From Trichoplax adhaerens (Eukaryota > Placozoa > Uniplacotomia > Trichoplacea > Trichoplacidae): DNA of 64,000 nucleotides. The position numbers were made by a program, and so were the translations under genes. The notes beneath the pieces are model-generated. The model did no database searches. It was not told where the DNA came from and saw only the letters and a program-made list of their open reading frames with translations. The DNA lies in contig NW_002060953.1 in the NCBI RefSeq assembly GCF_000150275.1, forward strand, positions 2,106,064-2,170,063. The letters are read 5' to 3'. Below are positions 1 to 11,284 of this stretch, piece by piece. Numbering within the stretch: position 1 is the stretch's first letter; every line of letters starts with the position of its first letter.

Positions 1-1602
1 AGCTATCAATACAGTCAAATGTGAGATGTAGCACTAGAGTTATTGCGGTACCTATTCATCTACTAACTGACAATTTGGCCCGAATACGATAAAAATAAAT
101 TCTTTTATACGTTGTCTATGTGCGATCAGAGTATACAGTCTCTATACTATGGGTCAACACTTTTTTAAAGCTGTAAGGGCCCTCAATAATTAATTGAACT
201 GTTATAGGGAGTAGCTCTTTCCAATTAAGCTCTCTTAATTTGCTTATAACTAATTCAACACTATTTGGACGTTTGTTATCGAAAATAATATAATAATTTA
301 CTTCTTTACTTATTAATTTAATTAGTAATTCCATGCATACATCTTTTTACTTTCGTTAAACTTCCGCATTCTCTCTCTTTGTTATCATGTTATCAATTGG
401 TCGCATTTCTTATTCAACTACCACTATTAAATCTTTCAGACTGAAACTCAACATAAAGTACTCATATTATTCACTTCATTGTGTCCTAACTACCTTTTAA
501 AAACTTACTGTACTATGAGAGATTACAGTAGTCGTCAATAAATTATTGAAATATATTTCTTTCAGATAAGACTCTTTTGCGAATAGCTTAAGCTTACCGT
601 ACAGGTACACTTTACGCATATTCAAGCGCTACTTTAAACTAGATATCGCACACTATTATGATGTCTACTAATATATAGTATGTATGCTTAGCTAACAATC
701 ACACAAAATGCAGCGTTAAAAGATTAGTCTTGAAACTATCTAACAAAGATCTAATATCGTGGAGTTACCAGGCCGTAAAAATCAAATTAGAGAAATAATG
801 TGATAATTTGCTTTTATCATCATTAGTATATTTAAAATTTATCGTATATTGAATCTTGAATAAGAGCCAGTAATCTATTTGTATTGCATTGCACATCAAA
901 GAATTACGTCTCATTATTTGAGTACAATAGTCCTTCAGATATATACTTTTAATTCTACTAAAAGCAATTCTCTAATGCACAAGAATAACTAAATGATTTC
1001 AGAATAAACATTTAATGCAAATCTCATCGAAACAACTGCTCTTCTAATAGATATTTAGGTGGAAAATATCCTGAAATTTTAAACAGAATAGAAGTGAGAG
1101 AAAGTGCGAAATTATTTCGCTACTTAAGGTTATATAGCCTCTTTTTAAGTGCACTAGCACAAGCTCAAAATTAATAGTTATTCTCTTGTTGTAAAACTAT
1201 ATCCTCAAAGACCTATTTCATTCCTCTTGTATAATGTAAAAACTGGAACCTGTTGGAACATTTATTGAAGCCACCGTCACAGCATGTTTATTCAGTATGA
1301 ATTACAAATAGAATTAAGCTCCAATCATTACGCATAACCTAGGCTATTATACCGAGCTCAAACCGAACAAGTAGAATTTAGCATAATAATGATTAGTGAA
1401 TAATAATTGTCAAGAAACAGACCTATAAAAGAGGAAGAAAACGTGATTGGAATGTATAACGAAAACAGACGCCCGAAAACTAGTTCAGAATCGGCCCATC
1501 TTTCTAGATTCGTCCTCGTAGCCCAGTAGGATAGATTAATCTTTCAACTATTTTGGTTATTGCTTCTTGTACACTTGGATATACACGTTGCTAGTTTTTT
1601 GC
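1..1602. other. 5' flank of deaminase-like copy 1; no gene seen
   Basis: No supported gene. The first ~390 bases match 6661-7050 closely, and ~1210-1602 match ~7150-7542, so this is the left arm of a tandem duplication. Bases ~396-1210 have no counterpart in the second unit, which has only about 95 bases there. The short open frames here are interrupted in the homologous unit and are not called. Confidence 0.6.
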
Positions 1603-4144
1603 ATGATGCACTCTAACATCTTCAAGGACCGTCCCAAATCGAAGGAAGTTCTTAAAGCCGTATTTGATAATCGTCAGCTTAGCAATTATTTTCTTTCTTT
1701 CATCTTTTACTTTCTGAAGCATTTATTACAAGTAACTGGGTTGAGTCCTTTTAAAAACAGCATTAAAGAGCATCAATCTCGTCTCATTTTTTATAACCAT
1801 ATAGCTCGATTGTTATGGTGCCAATCGAAAGCAGTATCTATTGCCTATACTGGTCAATCAAAATTGAAAGTGTGTTATAAAAACTTACCGTCAAAAAAAA
1901 ATTTCTTATAGATGAATTTCCGTCACCCCTTAGTGTACAATATAGACTATGTGTTGGTCATGATTTAAATGAACAACAAACCTTGGCGCGCGGTTGCAAA
2001 AGAGAACATTTTAAGAATTTAACACTAATACGTCACAAAATTACGGAGGAATTGAGTTATTATACATCATTTTCGCATTATTTAATTATCACTACTGAAG
2101 ATGATCTGAAACATACCAAAGTCTTAAATCGCTATTATCAGCTATACAAATGTCTGTGTTCAAAAAGTAATGGCGAGTCATCTGAAGACGAGTTAATTCG
2201 ACGAGCTATACCAATTACACCAAATGTGGTGGAAAAAGTACTTAATAACGTCGGTAAACATCTTAGGCTTCACAGAAAATATCATTTGAAGTACCAGAAT
2301 AACTTAGCTTCTAATATTGATACTTCTAATATTGATACTTCTAATAGTGATGCTTCTAATGTTAATACTTCTAATATTGGTGCTTCCAACGTTTCTGCTA
2401 CTAATGTCGGCGCTTCTGAGGAGATTACTGGAAGTTTTGAAAAAATCAAAAAAATCTTCAAAAAAGAATTCCCCATTACCCCTTTCGAACTGTTTGTTGA
2501 TAATATGGAATTCTACTTGAGATATGTTGAAAGCCAATTTCCGAATAAAGAAGAAAACAAAGATTACTGGATTTGGGCAAGTATTGTACACTTAATCTAT
2601 GCATTTCGTCATATCGCCGAAGTTTCTTATTTTAACGTATTAAATGGCATACCAAAATTGGGGCAACTTGAAAATAGTAGAAAAACAACCAAAAATTTAA
2701 TTATAGACAAATTTAAAGACTATCTTCATTTAAGTTATGAAATTGATCCTTTAGAATATGAAACTTCTATTAAAATGTGTATACATCATGTCGTTTCTCG
2801 ATATTTTTATGATGCCTTTGAAGGTTTCATTCAACAGATTATGCAAAAGTATCTGGATTGTAATATTTTTGACGTTTTTCATATAGAGAGTCAATCGCCG
2901 CCATGCTTTAAAGATGTAAATCGAGACTATTTCAAAGATTTCGAAATCGTCGATTTGATCAAATTATTCACGTTTGATATTGAACCAGTCTACTTGGTAG
3001 AGGATGAGGTATCTCAAATTTTATTTGATATTTATGAAAGATGTCAGAGATGGATTTTAGATAGCTACAATTCCATTTCTTATAACTATTTAAGTCCTCA
3101 AGCTAGTGGATATTTATCGCAAATATCCTTTGAGATTCTTACCAATCCAGATAATTTAGACCCAGAAATGCAATTAATTGATTTTCACAGGCCCGATCCA
3201 CCACTCAAAAGAATAGCAGGAAGCTATCTCCATTGCCCTATGTGCTATCTTGCGATTTGGGCTATAAACAAAGCCCCTTCGATCAGTAATGAGCATATCT
3301 ATGAGTCTGATAATATCTTAAATTCTGGTTGCATAGGTTATTTCTTTGAGAACAGGAACTGGCCTAGATCAATTTTAAATAATGATGTGTTAGTTTTTCT
3401 CTTTTTAGGGAAGGAGACGTCTGATTTATTACTTGATAAACAACGTGAAGATGAAAATAAAAGTAATCATTTACAGGTCAACCACAATAAGTACAAATTT
3501 ATTGATGTTTTATTATATTTGCTAACTCGTCCGCACACAACTATTCAGAAATTTCAAACGCAATGGGCCAAAATAAAACGATTGATACTTGTTGAACCGA
3601 CCAATTCTTGGGATCCCAAGAGTTTTTATTATCATCATATCTTATTTGAATTTAATACAGTAGATCAATATACAGAAGAAAGATTTGCAAAACCTGGATT
3701 AAATCCACTGTTTAATAGGCGTTCAGGATTACGAACTGGTGACATCCGATCTTATATGCGGTGCTATTATTTTGACAAGTACGATGCATTGATGAATCAG
3801 TGTGAAGGACCTACATTACAAGTGCAATATTCTAGGTATAGCGACTACACCAATCAAACACCTACACTCTATGAAGAAGATCAGAATGATGATGAATTGG
3901 CCAAAGCTTAGAAGAGTTAAATCTTAACGATTACCAACGAGTAAACACCGCAAAAGACGTATTTAATGTAGACTTTTTATTGCGGAAAGCAGGAGATTAT
4001 ACTACATTTAGTTGTGATTATTCCATTCCATACCAATTCATAACCAATTTTGCCAAGGTTGGTACGACGACAAAACATAATAATAGCTTTACATTAAAAT
4101 ATTTTGAGGATGCAAAATGTATCGATAAATTAAGCCAAAATTAG
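1603..4144 (+). pseudogene. Deaminase-like gene, copy 1, frameshifted and missing a zinc ligand
   Basis: This is the paralogue of the intact gene at 7543-10020, aligning over its whole length. Reading starts at the ATG ATG at 1603. The frame breaks in a run of nine A at about 1883-1891, where one base is missing relative to the paralogue, and again near 3893-3900, where another base is missing. The last in-frame stop of the homologous reading is at 4142-4144. In the putative deaminase domain the paralogue's H-A-E is D-P-E here (3159-3167), so the zinc-ligand histidine is gone; the C-P-M-C motif is kept. A 15-base coding repeat at 2307-2411 is longer than in the paralogue. Decay is the simplest reading. 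Assembly error in the homopolymer could explain the first break but not the lost histidine. Confidence 0.8.
2307..2411 (+). repeat. 15-bp coding minisatellite (7 units)
   Basis: Seven imperfect 15-base units code for a Ser-Asn-rich five-residue repeat (pattern T/A-S-N-x-x). The intact paralogue has only three units at 8263-8307. The change is a multiple of three, so it does not alter the frame. Confidence 0.85.
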
Positions 4145-7100
4145 AAATTTTTTTATATAGCTTTTGTACGCATCTTGAGATACGATTTTAATGGCTATAT
4201 AAATAGCTGCAGCGAGCAGAATTTTTAAATAGAAGCATTTCGCTAGATTTTTTTCTCTACAGCTTTTGCTGTAAATAAAATATTTTAAATATTTTCACAA
4301 AAAATATTGATAATACGTTGCCTTGAACAGAATGTAGTGAAGGATATAATTATTCATGGTTCAGCATGAACGCCCAGCTAGTAATTTAAGTAAAATTCTG
4401 ACCACTGTAATCTTAATAAGCTGAAAGACTACAATCACGAATCTTGTCTATTAAATATGCATAACCTTTAGCACTATGTTAGTCTTTGTTCAGACTAATG
4501 GAATTTTTTCTTAAGCTGATTTCTTTCATTAGTAGTAATCAATTGTAATCTTAACAGTTCAATGAAAAATTTCTGCGACAAGGTGAGAATCAAGTAGTTA
4601 GAAACGTTGGCAAAGTCCTTGAAAAATCCCGAAGAACGAGCTCGATCAAAATTCTCAAACGCTGTTATTACTCATGAAATGTTCAGTCGAAAGCTTAATT
4701 GATTTCTGTATCAATATTCAATACAGCTTTACCAATACATTAAACCAGGTATGGATAGATTGATTTATTTTAAAATACTCATTGATCCATTGCGAGAATG
4801 ATAGCATATACGCATCTTCCGCATAGAGTGCGATGATGTTGATATCCTCAGATTGTTTATGATATGCTTACTGAATGTTTGCTGTAACTGATAAATAATT
4901 TTATGCATTTCTCTGTTGATAGCTATTACCCTGTTGTACACTATAATATCGAGATTATCGTAGAAACATTTATGTTAGGATAATTTTGTTGATTTACCCT
5001 TGTGCAAAGAGTTTCTAATATAGATATGTGATATTTAAATATAGCACTAGCTTTTATAGTGATATATATAGCCTACTGAAATTAGTAGTTTAATTAGGAG
5101 ATCGAGAATAATCTACTTATAATTCTAATCACTATGATTGTAATTTACTTATGGTATATTGTAGATTATCGTAGAAATGTTCCGTGATAGGACATATTGT
5201 AATCTAATAATTTTGCATTAGTCATTCAATGTCTATGTTCGTAAATACTGTTGTCTGCATTAGGCAGCAGTAGATAAAATTAGCTTTTGATTCATTATCA
5301 GGTTTCAACTTTAATATTATTAACTAGGATGTCTTTGCTATTGTAAAAGAGTATATAAATGCGATAAATCGTATAATAAAGTGAGTTTTTATGATTAGTG
5401 TTTAATGTAAGATACGAGTCGTCAAAGTCTTTTTGTAGTCTACTAGTATAGGAAAAGAGTTCCTGAAAGAGTAGATACTGCTCTCTGATACTTGGTCTAG
5501 GGAATCGACTGATTGATCGCGCATTACGTTATCTTGTTGCAAAGCTGTCTAGTAACAATTGCGTATTTGATAACGTCGACAAGATTCAATTTTATTCTTG
5601 ATGAGCGATATATTAGATTTCAGAATTACTTGTCTGTTACTTAATTGAAAGGATACCGCTGATTTTTGTTTACCACCGTAGTAAATTTATAATTCTCGAG
5701 TATTAGCTATATAATTGTAAATTATGCGAAGCCGGAGCGTGACATATAGCTTATACTTTTACAAATTTATTGGTCTTCATTCGCTTATTGATTTTTAATG
5801 ATTATAATGGATTAGCTTAAAATAATATCTTTCTTTTTTATAATGGTAATTGATAAAGCTAAAACGATCTAATTAGATCTTTGTAAACCAATTTTAATCT
5901 CACTTATTTTAATGATTTATAAATTGCTTTAAAATAAAAATGATACGTGAATGCAAGCGTTAAATTGATTGTACAGCAGTAGCAACCATATAACGTAGCT
6001 CTCTATCTTCTTGTACTCTAATAATTATAATTTGATGATTAATTAACTGTATAATTTACGTCTATTCAATGTTTAACTCAATAGACATGGAAGAATAGCT
6101 AAATAGCACTACCGTTATGTATGCCTGTGTAGTAAAGAGGTGTTAGGTATATGCAATACAGTGCATAAAGTCTAATTAAATAGCTAATCTCTACCTTTAC
6201 TCTAACCATTCTGAATTAAAAATGAATCATCCTAATAGATGGAAAAAATATTACGCTTTATTGTATCAATACCATTTTACTACATATATTTGGTCTAGTT
6301 GGAATAAAAAGATCTTCTTTCCTGATTTTCAATGTTTACATTTTTCACTCCGATTTTTAACTTCTAGTTCCAATCTTAAAAGTTTAGAAATAGTCCATCG
6401 CATTCGTAAATGTACTATAATATTGCCCCAAATAGATACGAATCAAATTGCTTAAATGTCTTACTTTTCTATTAATGCCTAACACCGTAAGATGTTGGTC
6501 TTCTTCACAAATACAGTCTGATAAGGTACATGAATATTGTACCATCGTTAACTGGCTAATATTAGTTATCAATAATTTTCTAATATAGTAATTAGCAATC
6601 ATCTAATAGCAGTATTACGATCACAATATTTATTCTTAGAAGTCTAACTGTACCCAATCAGGTTATCAATACAGTCAAGTATAGGATGCAGCACTAGAAT
6701 TACTGCGGTATCTATTCACCTACTAACAGGCAATTGGGCCCGAATGCAATTAACATATATTCTTTTATACGTTGTCTAAGTGCGATCGAAGCATACAGTC
6801 CCAATGCTATAGGTCAATAGACTTTCTAAAACTGTGGAGGCTCTCAATAATCAATTGAACTGTAATAGGGAGTAACTCTTTTCCAATTAGTGTCTCTTGA
6901 TTTGCCTGTAATTAATTCAATACTATTTGGACTTTTATTAACGAAAATAATATATAATTTATTTGTTTACTTATTACCTTAATTAGTATCACTATTTAAA
7001 CATCTTTCTACTTTCGTCAAACTTCCGCATTCTCTCTCTTTGCTATCATGTTATGGGCTTGAGTATATACTGCATGGTATTTATGACAAACTTTAGTTTT

Positions 7101-7542
7101 CGCTTGCTCATAATAATGGCGCAATGTAAATAGAGGATAAAAGTACTGGACCTATTTCATTCCTCTCATATAATGTAAAAACTATAGCCTGGCGGAATAT
7201 TTACTGATAGCCACCATCACAACATGCTCATTCAGAATAAATTGCTACGAAAATTAAGCTCCAACAATTACGTAAAATATCGACTATTATATTAAGCTTA
7301 AACCGAACATATGAAATTTAGTATAATAAAAATAAATGAATATTAATTGTCAAGTGAAAGACCTATAAGAAAGGGCGAAAACGTGATTGGATGCATATCG
7401 AAAAAAAACGCCTGGAAATTAGGTAAAGATTGGCTCATCCTTCTGGATTCATCCATACAGCCTAACGGGACTGATCAATTTATCGACTATTTTGGTCATT
7501 GCTTCTTTGCTGCTTGCATATGCGCATCGCTAATCGTTTTGC
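4145..7542. other. Intergenic region between deaminase-like copies
   Basis: Bases 4145-4905 belong to duplication unit 1 and ~6661-7542 to unit 2. The stretch 4906-6660 is AT-rich with no supported gene; open frames at 6222-6455 and 6384-6602 have no recognisable features. Near 7347-7595 an open frame overlaps the start of the downstream gene, but the homologous stretch of unit 1 has stops, so it is probably 5' UTR or promoter. Confidence 0.5.
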
Positions 7543-10500
7543 ATGATGCACTCCAATATTTTCAAAAACCGTCCCAAATCAACGGATGTTCTTAACGCCG
7601 TATTTCAATCTAGTCGTAGCAATGAATTTCTTTCTTTTATCTTCTACTTTCTGAAGCACTTATTGAAGGTAACTGGGTTGTGTCCTTTTAAAAACAGCTT
7701 AAAAAATAATCAATCTCGTCTCATTTTTTATAATCACATAGCTCGATTGCTATGGTGCCAATCGAGAGCAGTATCTATTGCTTATACTGGCCAACCAAAA
7801 CTAAAAGTGTGCTATAAATGCTTACCGCTAAAAGAACTATTCCTTATAGATGAATTTCCTTCACCCGAAGATATTATACAATATAGACTATGTGTTGGTT
7901 ATGATTTAAACGAAAAACAAACTTGTGCGTATGGTTGCAAGAGGATAGAATTTGACAATTTAGCACTAATTTATCACAAAATTCCAGATAAATTGAGTTA
8001 TTATACATCTTTTTCACATTATTTAGCTGGCGATACTGAAAAAAATCATAAATATATTAAAGTCTTAAATCGCTATTATAAGTTATATAAACTTTCATGG
8101 CTTGAAATAAATCGTTCAGAACATAGCGACAAGTCATCTAAAGACACTTTCATTCAACGAGCTCTACCAATTACACCGAAAGTGGTCGAAAAAGTACTCC
8201 GTAACGTTGGTAAGCATCTTAGGCAGCATAGAAAATATCATTTGAAATATCAGAATAACTTAACTTCTAATGATGATGCTTCTAATGTTACTACTGCAAA
8301 TGTCGGCGCTTCTAAGGATATTACTGAAAGTTTTAAAAATATCAAAGACATTTTTCAAAATAAATTTCCTATCACCCCCTTCGAACTGTTTATTGATAAT
8401 ATGGAATTCTATTTGAGATATGTTGAAAGTCAATTTTCGAATAGAGAAGACAACAAGGATTACTGGATTTGGGCAAGTATTGTACACTTAATCTATGCAT
8501 TTCGTCATATTGCTGAAGTATCTTATTTTAATGTATTAAATGGCATACCAAAATTGGGACAACTTGAAAATTTTAAAATAATTAGCAAAAATGCAATTGC
8601 CGATTACATTAATACATTTCTTAATCGCAGTGATGAAAATAGCCTTTTAAGCTATGAAACTTCCTTAAAAATGTGTTTATATCATGTCGTCTCTCGATAT
8701 TTTTATGATGCCTTTGAAGGTTTCATTCAACAGATCACACAAGAGTATCTCGATTGTAATATATTTGACATTTTTCAAAAAGAGAGTACATCGCAATGCT
8801 TTAAAGACGTCAATCAACATTATCCTAAAGTTCCCGTATTCGTCGATTTGATTAAACTATTCACCTTTGACATAGAACCTATTTACTTCGTAGAGGACGA
8901 GAAATCTCAAATTTTATTTGATGTTTATGAAAGATGTCAGAGATGGATTTTAGACAGTTATAATTTCATTTCTTATTGTCGTTTAAGCCCTCGAGCAAGT
9001 GGATATTTATCGGTTATATCCTTTGAAATTCTTAGTAATCCCGATGATTTACATGCGGAAATGCAATTAATTGATTATGAAAGTTCCGATCCACCGAAAC
9101 GAATAGCAGGAAGCTATCTCCATTGCCCTATGTGCTATCTTGCAATTTGGGCTAAAAACAAGGCCCCTTCGCTTAGTACAGGGTATAGCTATAAGTCTGA
9201 TGTTATCTTGAATTCAGGTTGCATAGGTTATTTCTTTAAGAACTGGAACTGGCCAAAATCATTTCTAAATGATGGTTTGTTAGTTTTTCTCTTTTTAGGA
9301 AAGAATGCCTTTGATTTATTACTTGATCAACAACGCAAAGATGAAAACGAAATAAACCATTTATTGGTCAACAATATTAGGTATAAGTTTATCGATATTT
9401 TATTGTATTTGTTAACTAGTCCACATTCAACTATTACGACTTTTCGAAAGCATTGGTCCAGAATTAAACGACTGATTCTAGTTAAACCGAAGAATTCCTG
9501 GGATCCGAAAAGTTTTTATTATCATGGTATCTTATCTGAATTTAATACGGTAGACCAGTACACTGAAGAACGATTTGCAAAACCGCATTTAAATCGAACG
9601 TTAGAAAGCCGTTCAGTATTGCAACTTGGTGATGAAGGATTTTATGCGCCCTTATATCACGCGTTGATGAAGCAATGTAAAGGACCTACATTACAAGTAC
9701 AATACTCTAGCTATACCGACTATTCCAATCAAACCCCTACACTCTATGATGATGATCAGAATGATGATGATATTGGTCAAAGCTTAGCAGAGTTAAATGT
9801 AAATGAATACCAACAAGTAGCCACGGCAAATGACGTATTTAATGTAGACTTTTTATTGCGGAAAGCAGAAGATTGTACTACATTTAGCAGTAATTATTCC
9901 ATTCCGCACCAATACATAATCAGTTTAGCCAAGGTTGGTACGACTACAAAACATAATAACAGCTTTACATTAAAATTTTTCCGTGATGCAAAATTAATCG
10001 ATGAAGTTAACCAACGTTAAAATTTATTGTATAGTTTTTTGTATGCATCTTGAGATATGATATTAATGGCAATATAAATAGCCGCAGCGAACAAATTTTA
10101 AAGTGGAAGCTCGCTTGACGTTGTATTCTCTGTAATTTTTTCAGTAAATAAAAAAATTTTAAACATTTTACAAAACGTACTGGTAATACCTTGTTATTAA
10201 GTAGAATGTTGAGAAGGATATAATTATTCATTGCTCAGTATGGATACCCAGCTAGTTATTCAAATATAATTCTGAGTACTGTAATCTTAATAACCTATAA
10301 GACTGCAATTATGAATCTTGTCTACTAAAATATACGTAAGCTTTAGCACAATGTCAGTAATCAAAAGTAATCACTTATAGTCTAACCAGTTCATAGGAAA
10401 ATTTCTACGTACGATTAGTTTTTGCTTAAGAGCATCATTTGCGACATAGTGAGAATCAAGTAGTTAGAAATGTTAATAAAGAGCTTGAAAAAAACCGAAT

Positions 10501-10720
10501 AATGAGCTCGATCAGAATTCTCAACACAGTTATTACACAGTTTTAGCAATACATTAATCTAGGCACGGATAGATTGATTTATTTTAAAATACTTATTGAT
10601 CTATCGCGAAAATGATCACATATATGCGTCTTCCGCATAGAGTGCGATGAAATTGATATCCTAAGATTGTTTACAATATGCTTACTGAATGTTTGCTGTA
10701 ACTGACAAATAATTTTTAAA
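6661..10720. repeat. Tandem segmental duplication, unit 2
   Basis: Direct repeat of bases 1-4905 carrying the intact deaminase-like gene. It lacks most of the ~815-base segment found at ~396-1210 of unit 1. Its right edge falls about 15 bases from a second, unrelated duplication (the TPR fragment at 10735), so two duplication boundaries lie almost together. Confidence 0.85.
7543..10020 (+). CDS. Deaminase-like protein (OTT_1508-type), 825 aa
   Basis: Single-exon gene with tandem ATG codons at the start and an uninterrupted frame to TAA. Residues 1-480 are a helical, hydrophobic-patterned region of unknown role. A Ser-Asn-rich linker lies near residues 241-256. The C-terminal part has a cytidine-deaminase-type zinc signature: H504-A505-E506 followed by MQLI, then C528-P-M-C531 after 21 residues. 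The spacing and the style of the motif (HAE-x-QL, then S-x-x-x-C-x2-C) resemble OTT_1508-like deaminases known from fungi and some bacteria. The expected chemistry is zinc-dependent hydrolytic deamination of a nucleobase; the substrate is unknown. No signal peptide or clear membrane segment is seen, so it is probably intracellular. The fold assignment rests on motif recognition only; the gene itself is secure. A frameshifted copy lies 5.9 kb upstream. Confidence 0.78.
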   Translation: MMHSNIFKNRPKSTDVLNAVFQSSRSNEFLSFIFYFLKHLLKVTGLCPFKNSLKNNQSRLIFYNHIARLLWCQSRAVSIAYTGQPKLKVCYKCLPLKELFLIDEFPSPEDIIQYRLCVGYDLNEKQTCAYGCKRIEFDNLALIYHKIPDKLSYYTSFSHYLAGDTEKNHKYIKVLNRYYKLYKLSWLEINRSEHSDKSSKDTFIQRALPITPKVVEKVLRNVGKHLRQHRKYHLKYQNNLTSNDDASNVTTANVGASKDITESFKNIKDIFQNKFPITPFELFIDNMEFYLRYVESQFSNREDNKDYWIWASIVHLIYAFRHIAEVSYFNVLNGIPKLGQLENFKIISKNAIADYINTFLNRSDENSLLSYETSLKMCLYHVVSRYFYDAFEGFIQQITQEYLDCNIFDIFQKESTSQCFKDVNQHYPKVPVFVDLIKLFTFDIEPIYFVEDEKSQILFDVYERCQRWILDSYNFISYCRLSPRASGYLSVISFEILSNPDDLHAEMQLIDYESSDPPKRIAGSYLHCPMCYLAIWAKNKAPSLSTGYSYKSDVILNSGCIGYFFKNWNWPKSFLNDGLLVFLFLGKNAFDLLLDQQRKDENEINHLLVNNIRYKFIDILLYLLTSPHSTITTFRKHWSRIKRLILVKPKNSWDPKSFYYHGILSEFNTVDQYTEERFAKPHLNRTLESRSVLQLGDEGFYAPLYHALMKQCKGPTLQVQYSSYTDYSNQTPTLYDDDQNDDDIGQSLAELNVNEYQQVATANDVFNVDFLLRKAEDCTTFSSNYSIPHQYIISLAKVGTTTKHNNSFTLKFFRDAKLIDEVNQR

Positions 10721-10734
10721 TTTATAAATAAATT
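10021..10734. other. Spacer between deaminase-like gene and TPR fragment
   Basis: About 700 bases downstream of the intact deaminase-like gene. Nearly all belongs to duplication unit 2 and matches 4145-4905. No gene is supported. Confidence 0.6.
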
Positions 10735-11246
10735 ACATCAAAAGTGCCTCTTCATGTTTGCCTTGTTCAGCATACGCTGCTCCCACGTTGTTATACGATG
10801 TAGCCACTTCGAGATGATCTTGACCAAACGCTGATAATTGAATGTTCAGCGCTTTATCATGCAAAGAAACAGCCTCTTGATATTTGCCTTGATGGATGTA
10901 GACAACCGCTAAATTGACATAAGAGCGGGCAATATCTGGATGATCATGATCCAAGAACGATAATCGAATTTGAAGAGCTTCTTCATGCATGGAAATAGCT
11001 TCTGAATGCTTGCCCATGTCATCATAAATATTGGCAATGTTGCTAAAGGTGTCGATGATATCAGGATGATTACGATCAAGGACAGCCAATTGAATGGAAC
11101 GTGCTTTCTCAAGTAAAGTAATGGCGTCTTTAAATTTACCCTGAAATAAGTATGCGGTTCCTATGTTGTCATAGGATGCAGCAGTATCAATATTATTTTC
11201 ACCTAAAACTGACAGTCGAATTTTGAGTGAATCCTCATACAAGGAT
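10735..11246 (-). pseudogene. TPR gene fragment, 512-bp duplicate
   Basis: Near-exact copy of 14755-15266 inside the large TPR gene (constant offset 4020, about seven mismatches by eye). It keeps a minus-strand frame for four TPRs (169 residues) but has no ATG; the upstream frame closes at a stop near 11262-11270. It ends in TAA at 10733-10735, formed at the junction with the neighbouring duplication. It lies just past the stop codon of the TPR gene on the same strand. It is best read as a recent partial duplication of repeats, not a gene. Confidence 0.85.
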
Positions 11247-11284
11247 TGTTCGGTGAATAAGCATTTCCTATATTAATGTATGAC

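Larger units (their letters stand above)
1..4905. repeat. Tandem segmental duplication, unit 1
   Basis: Unit 1 of a direct tandem duplication; unit 2 runs from about 6661 to 10720. Similarity covers the 5' flank, the whole coding region and about 760 bases after the stop. The offset between units is 6660 at the left end, 5940 at the start codons and 5876 at the stop codons. Most of the change is the ~720-base net length difference near 396-1210. The right end is where both units read through a shared motif near 4880-4905 and 10690-10715 and then diverge. Confidence 0.85.

Noticed and set aside
2282-2591. Open frames on both strands over the Ser-Asn repeat of deaminase copy 1
   Set aside because: They are created by the 15-base repeat, which lacks stops in several frames.
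7347-7595. 82-codon open frame overlapping the start of the intact deaminase-like gene
   Set aside because: It has no ATG at its start, and the homologous region of the other duplication unit carries stops.
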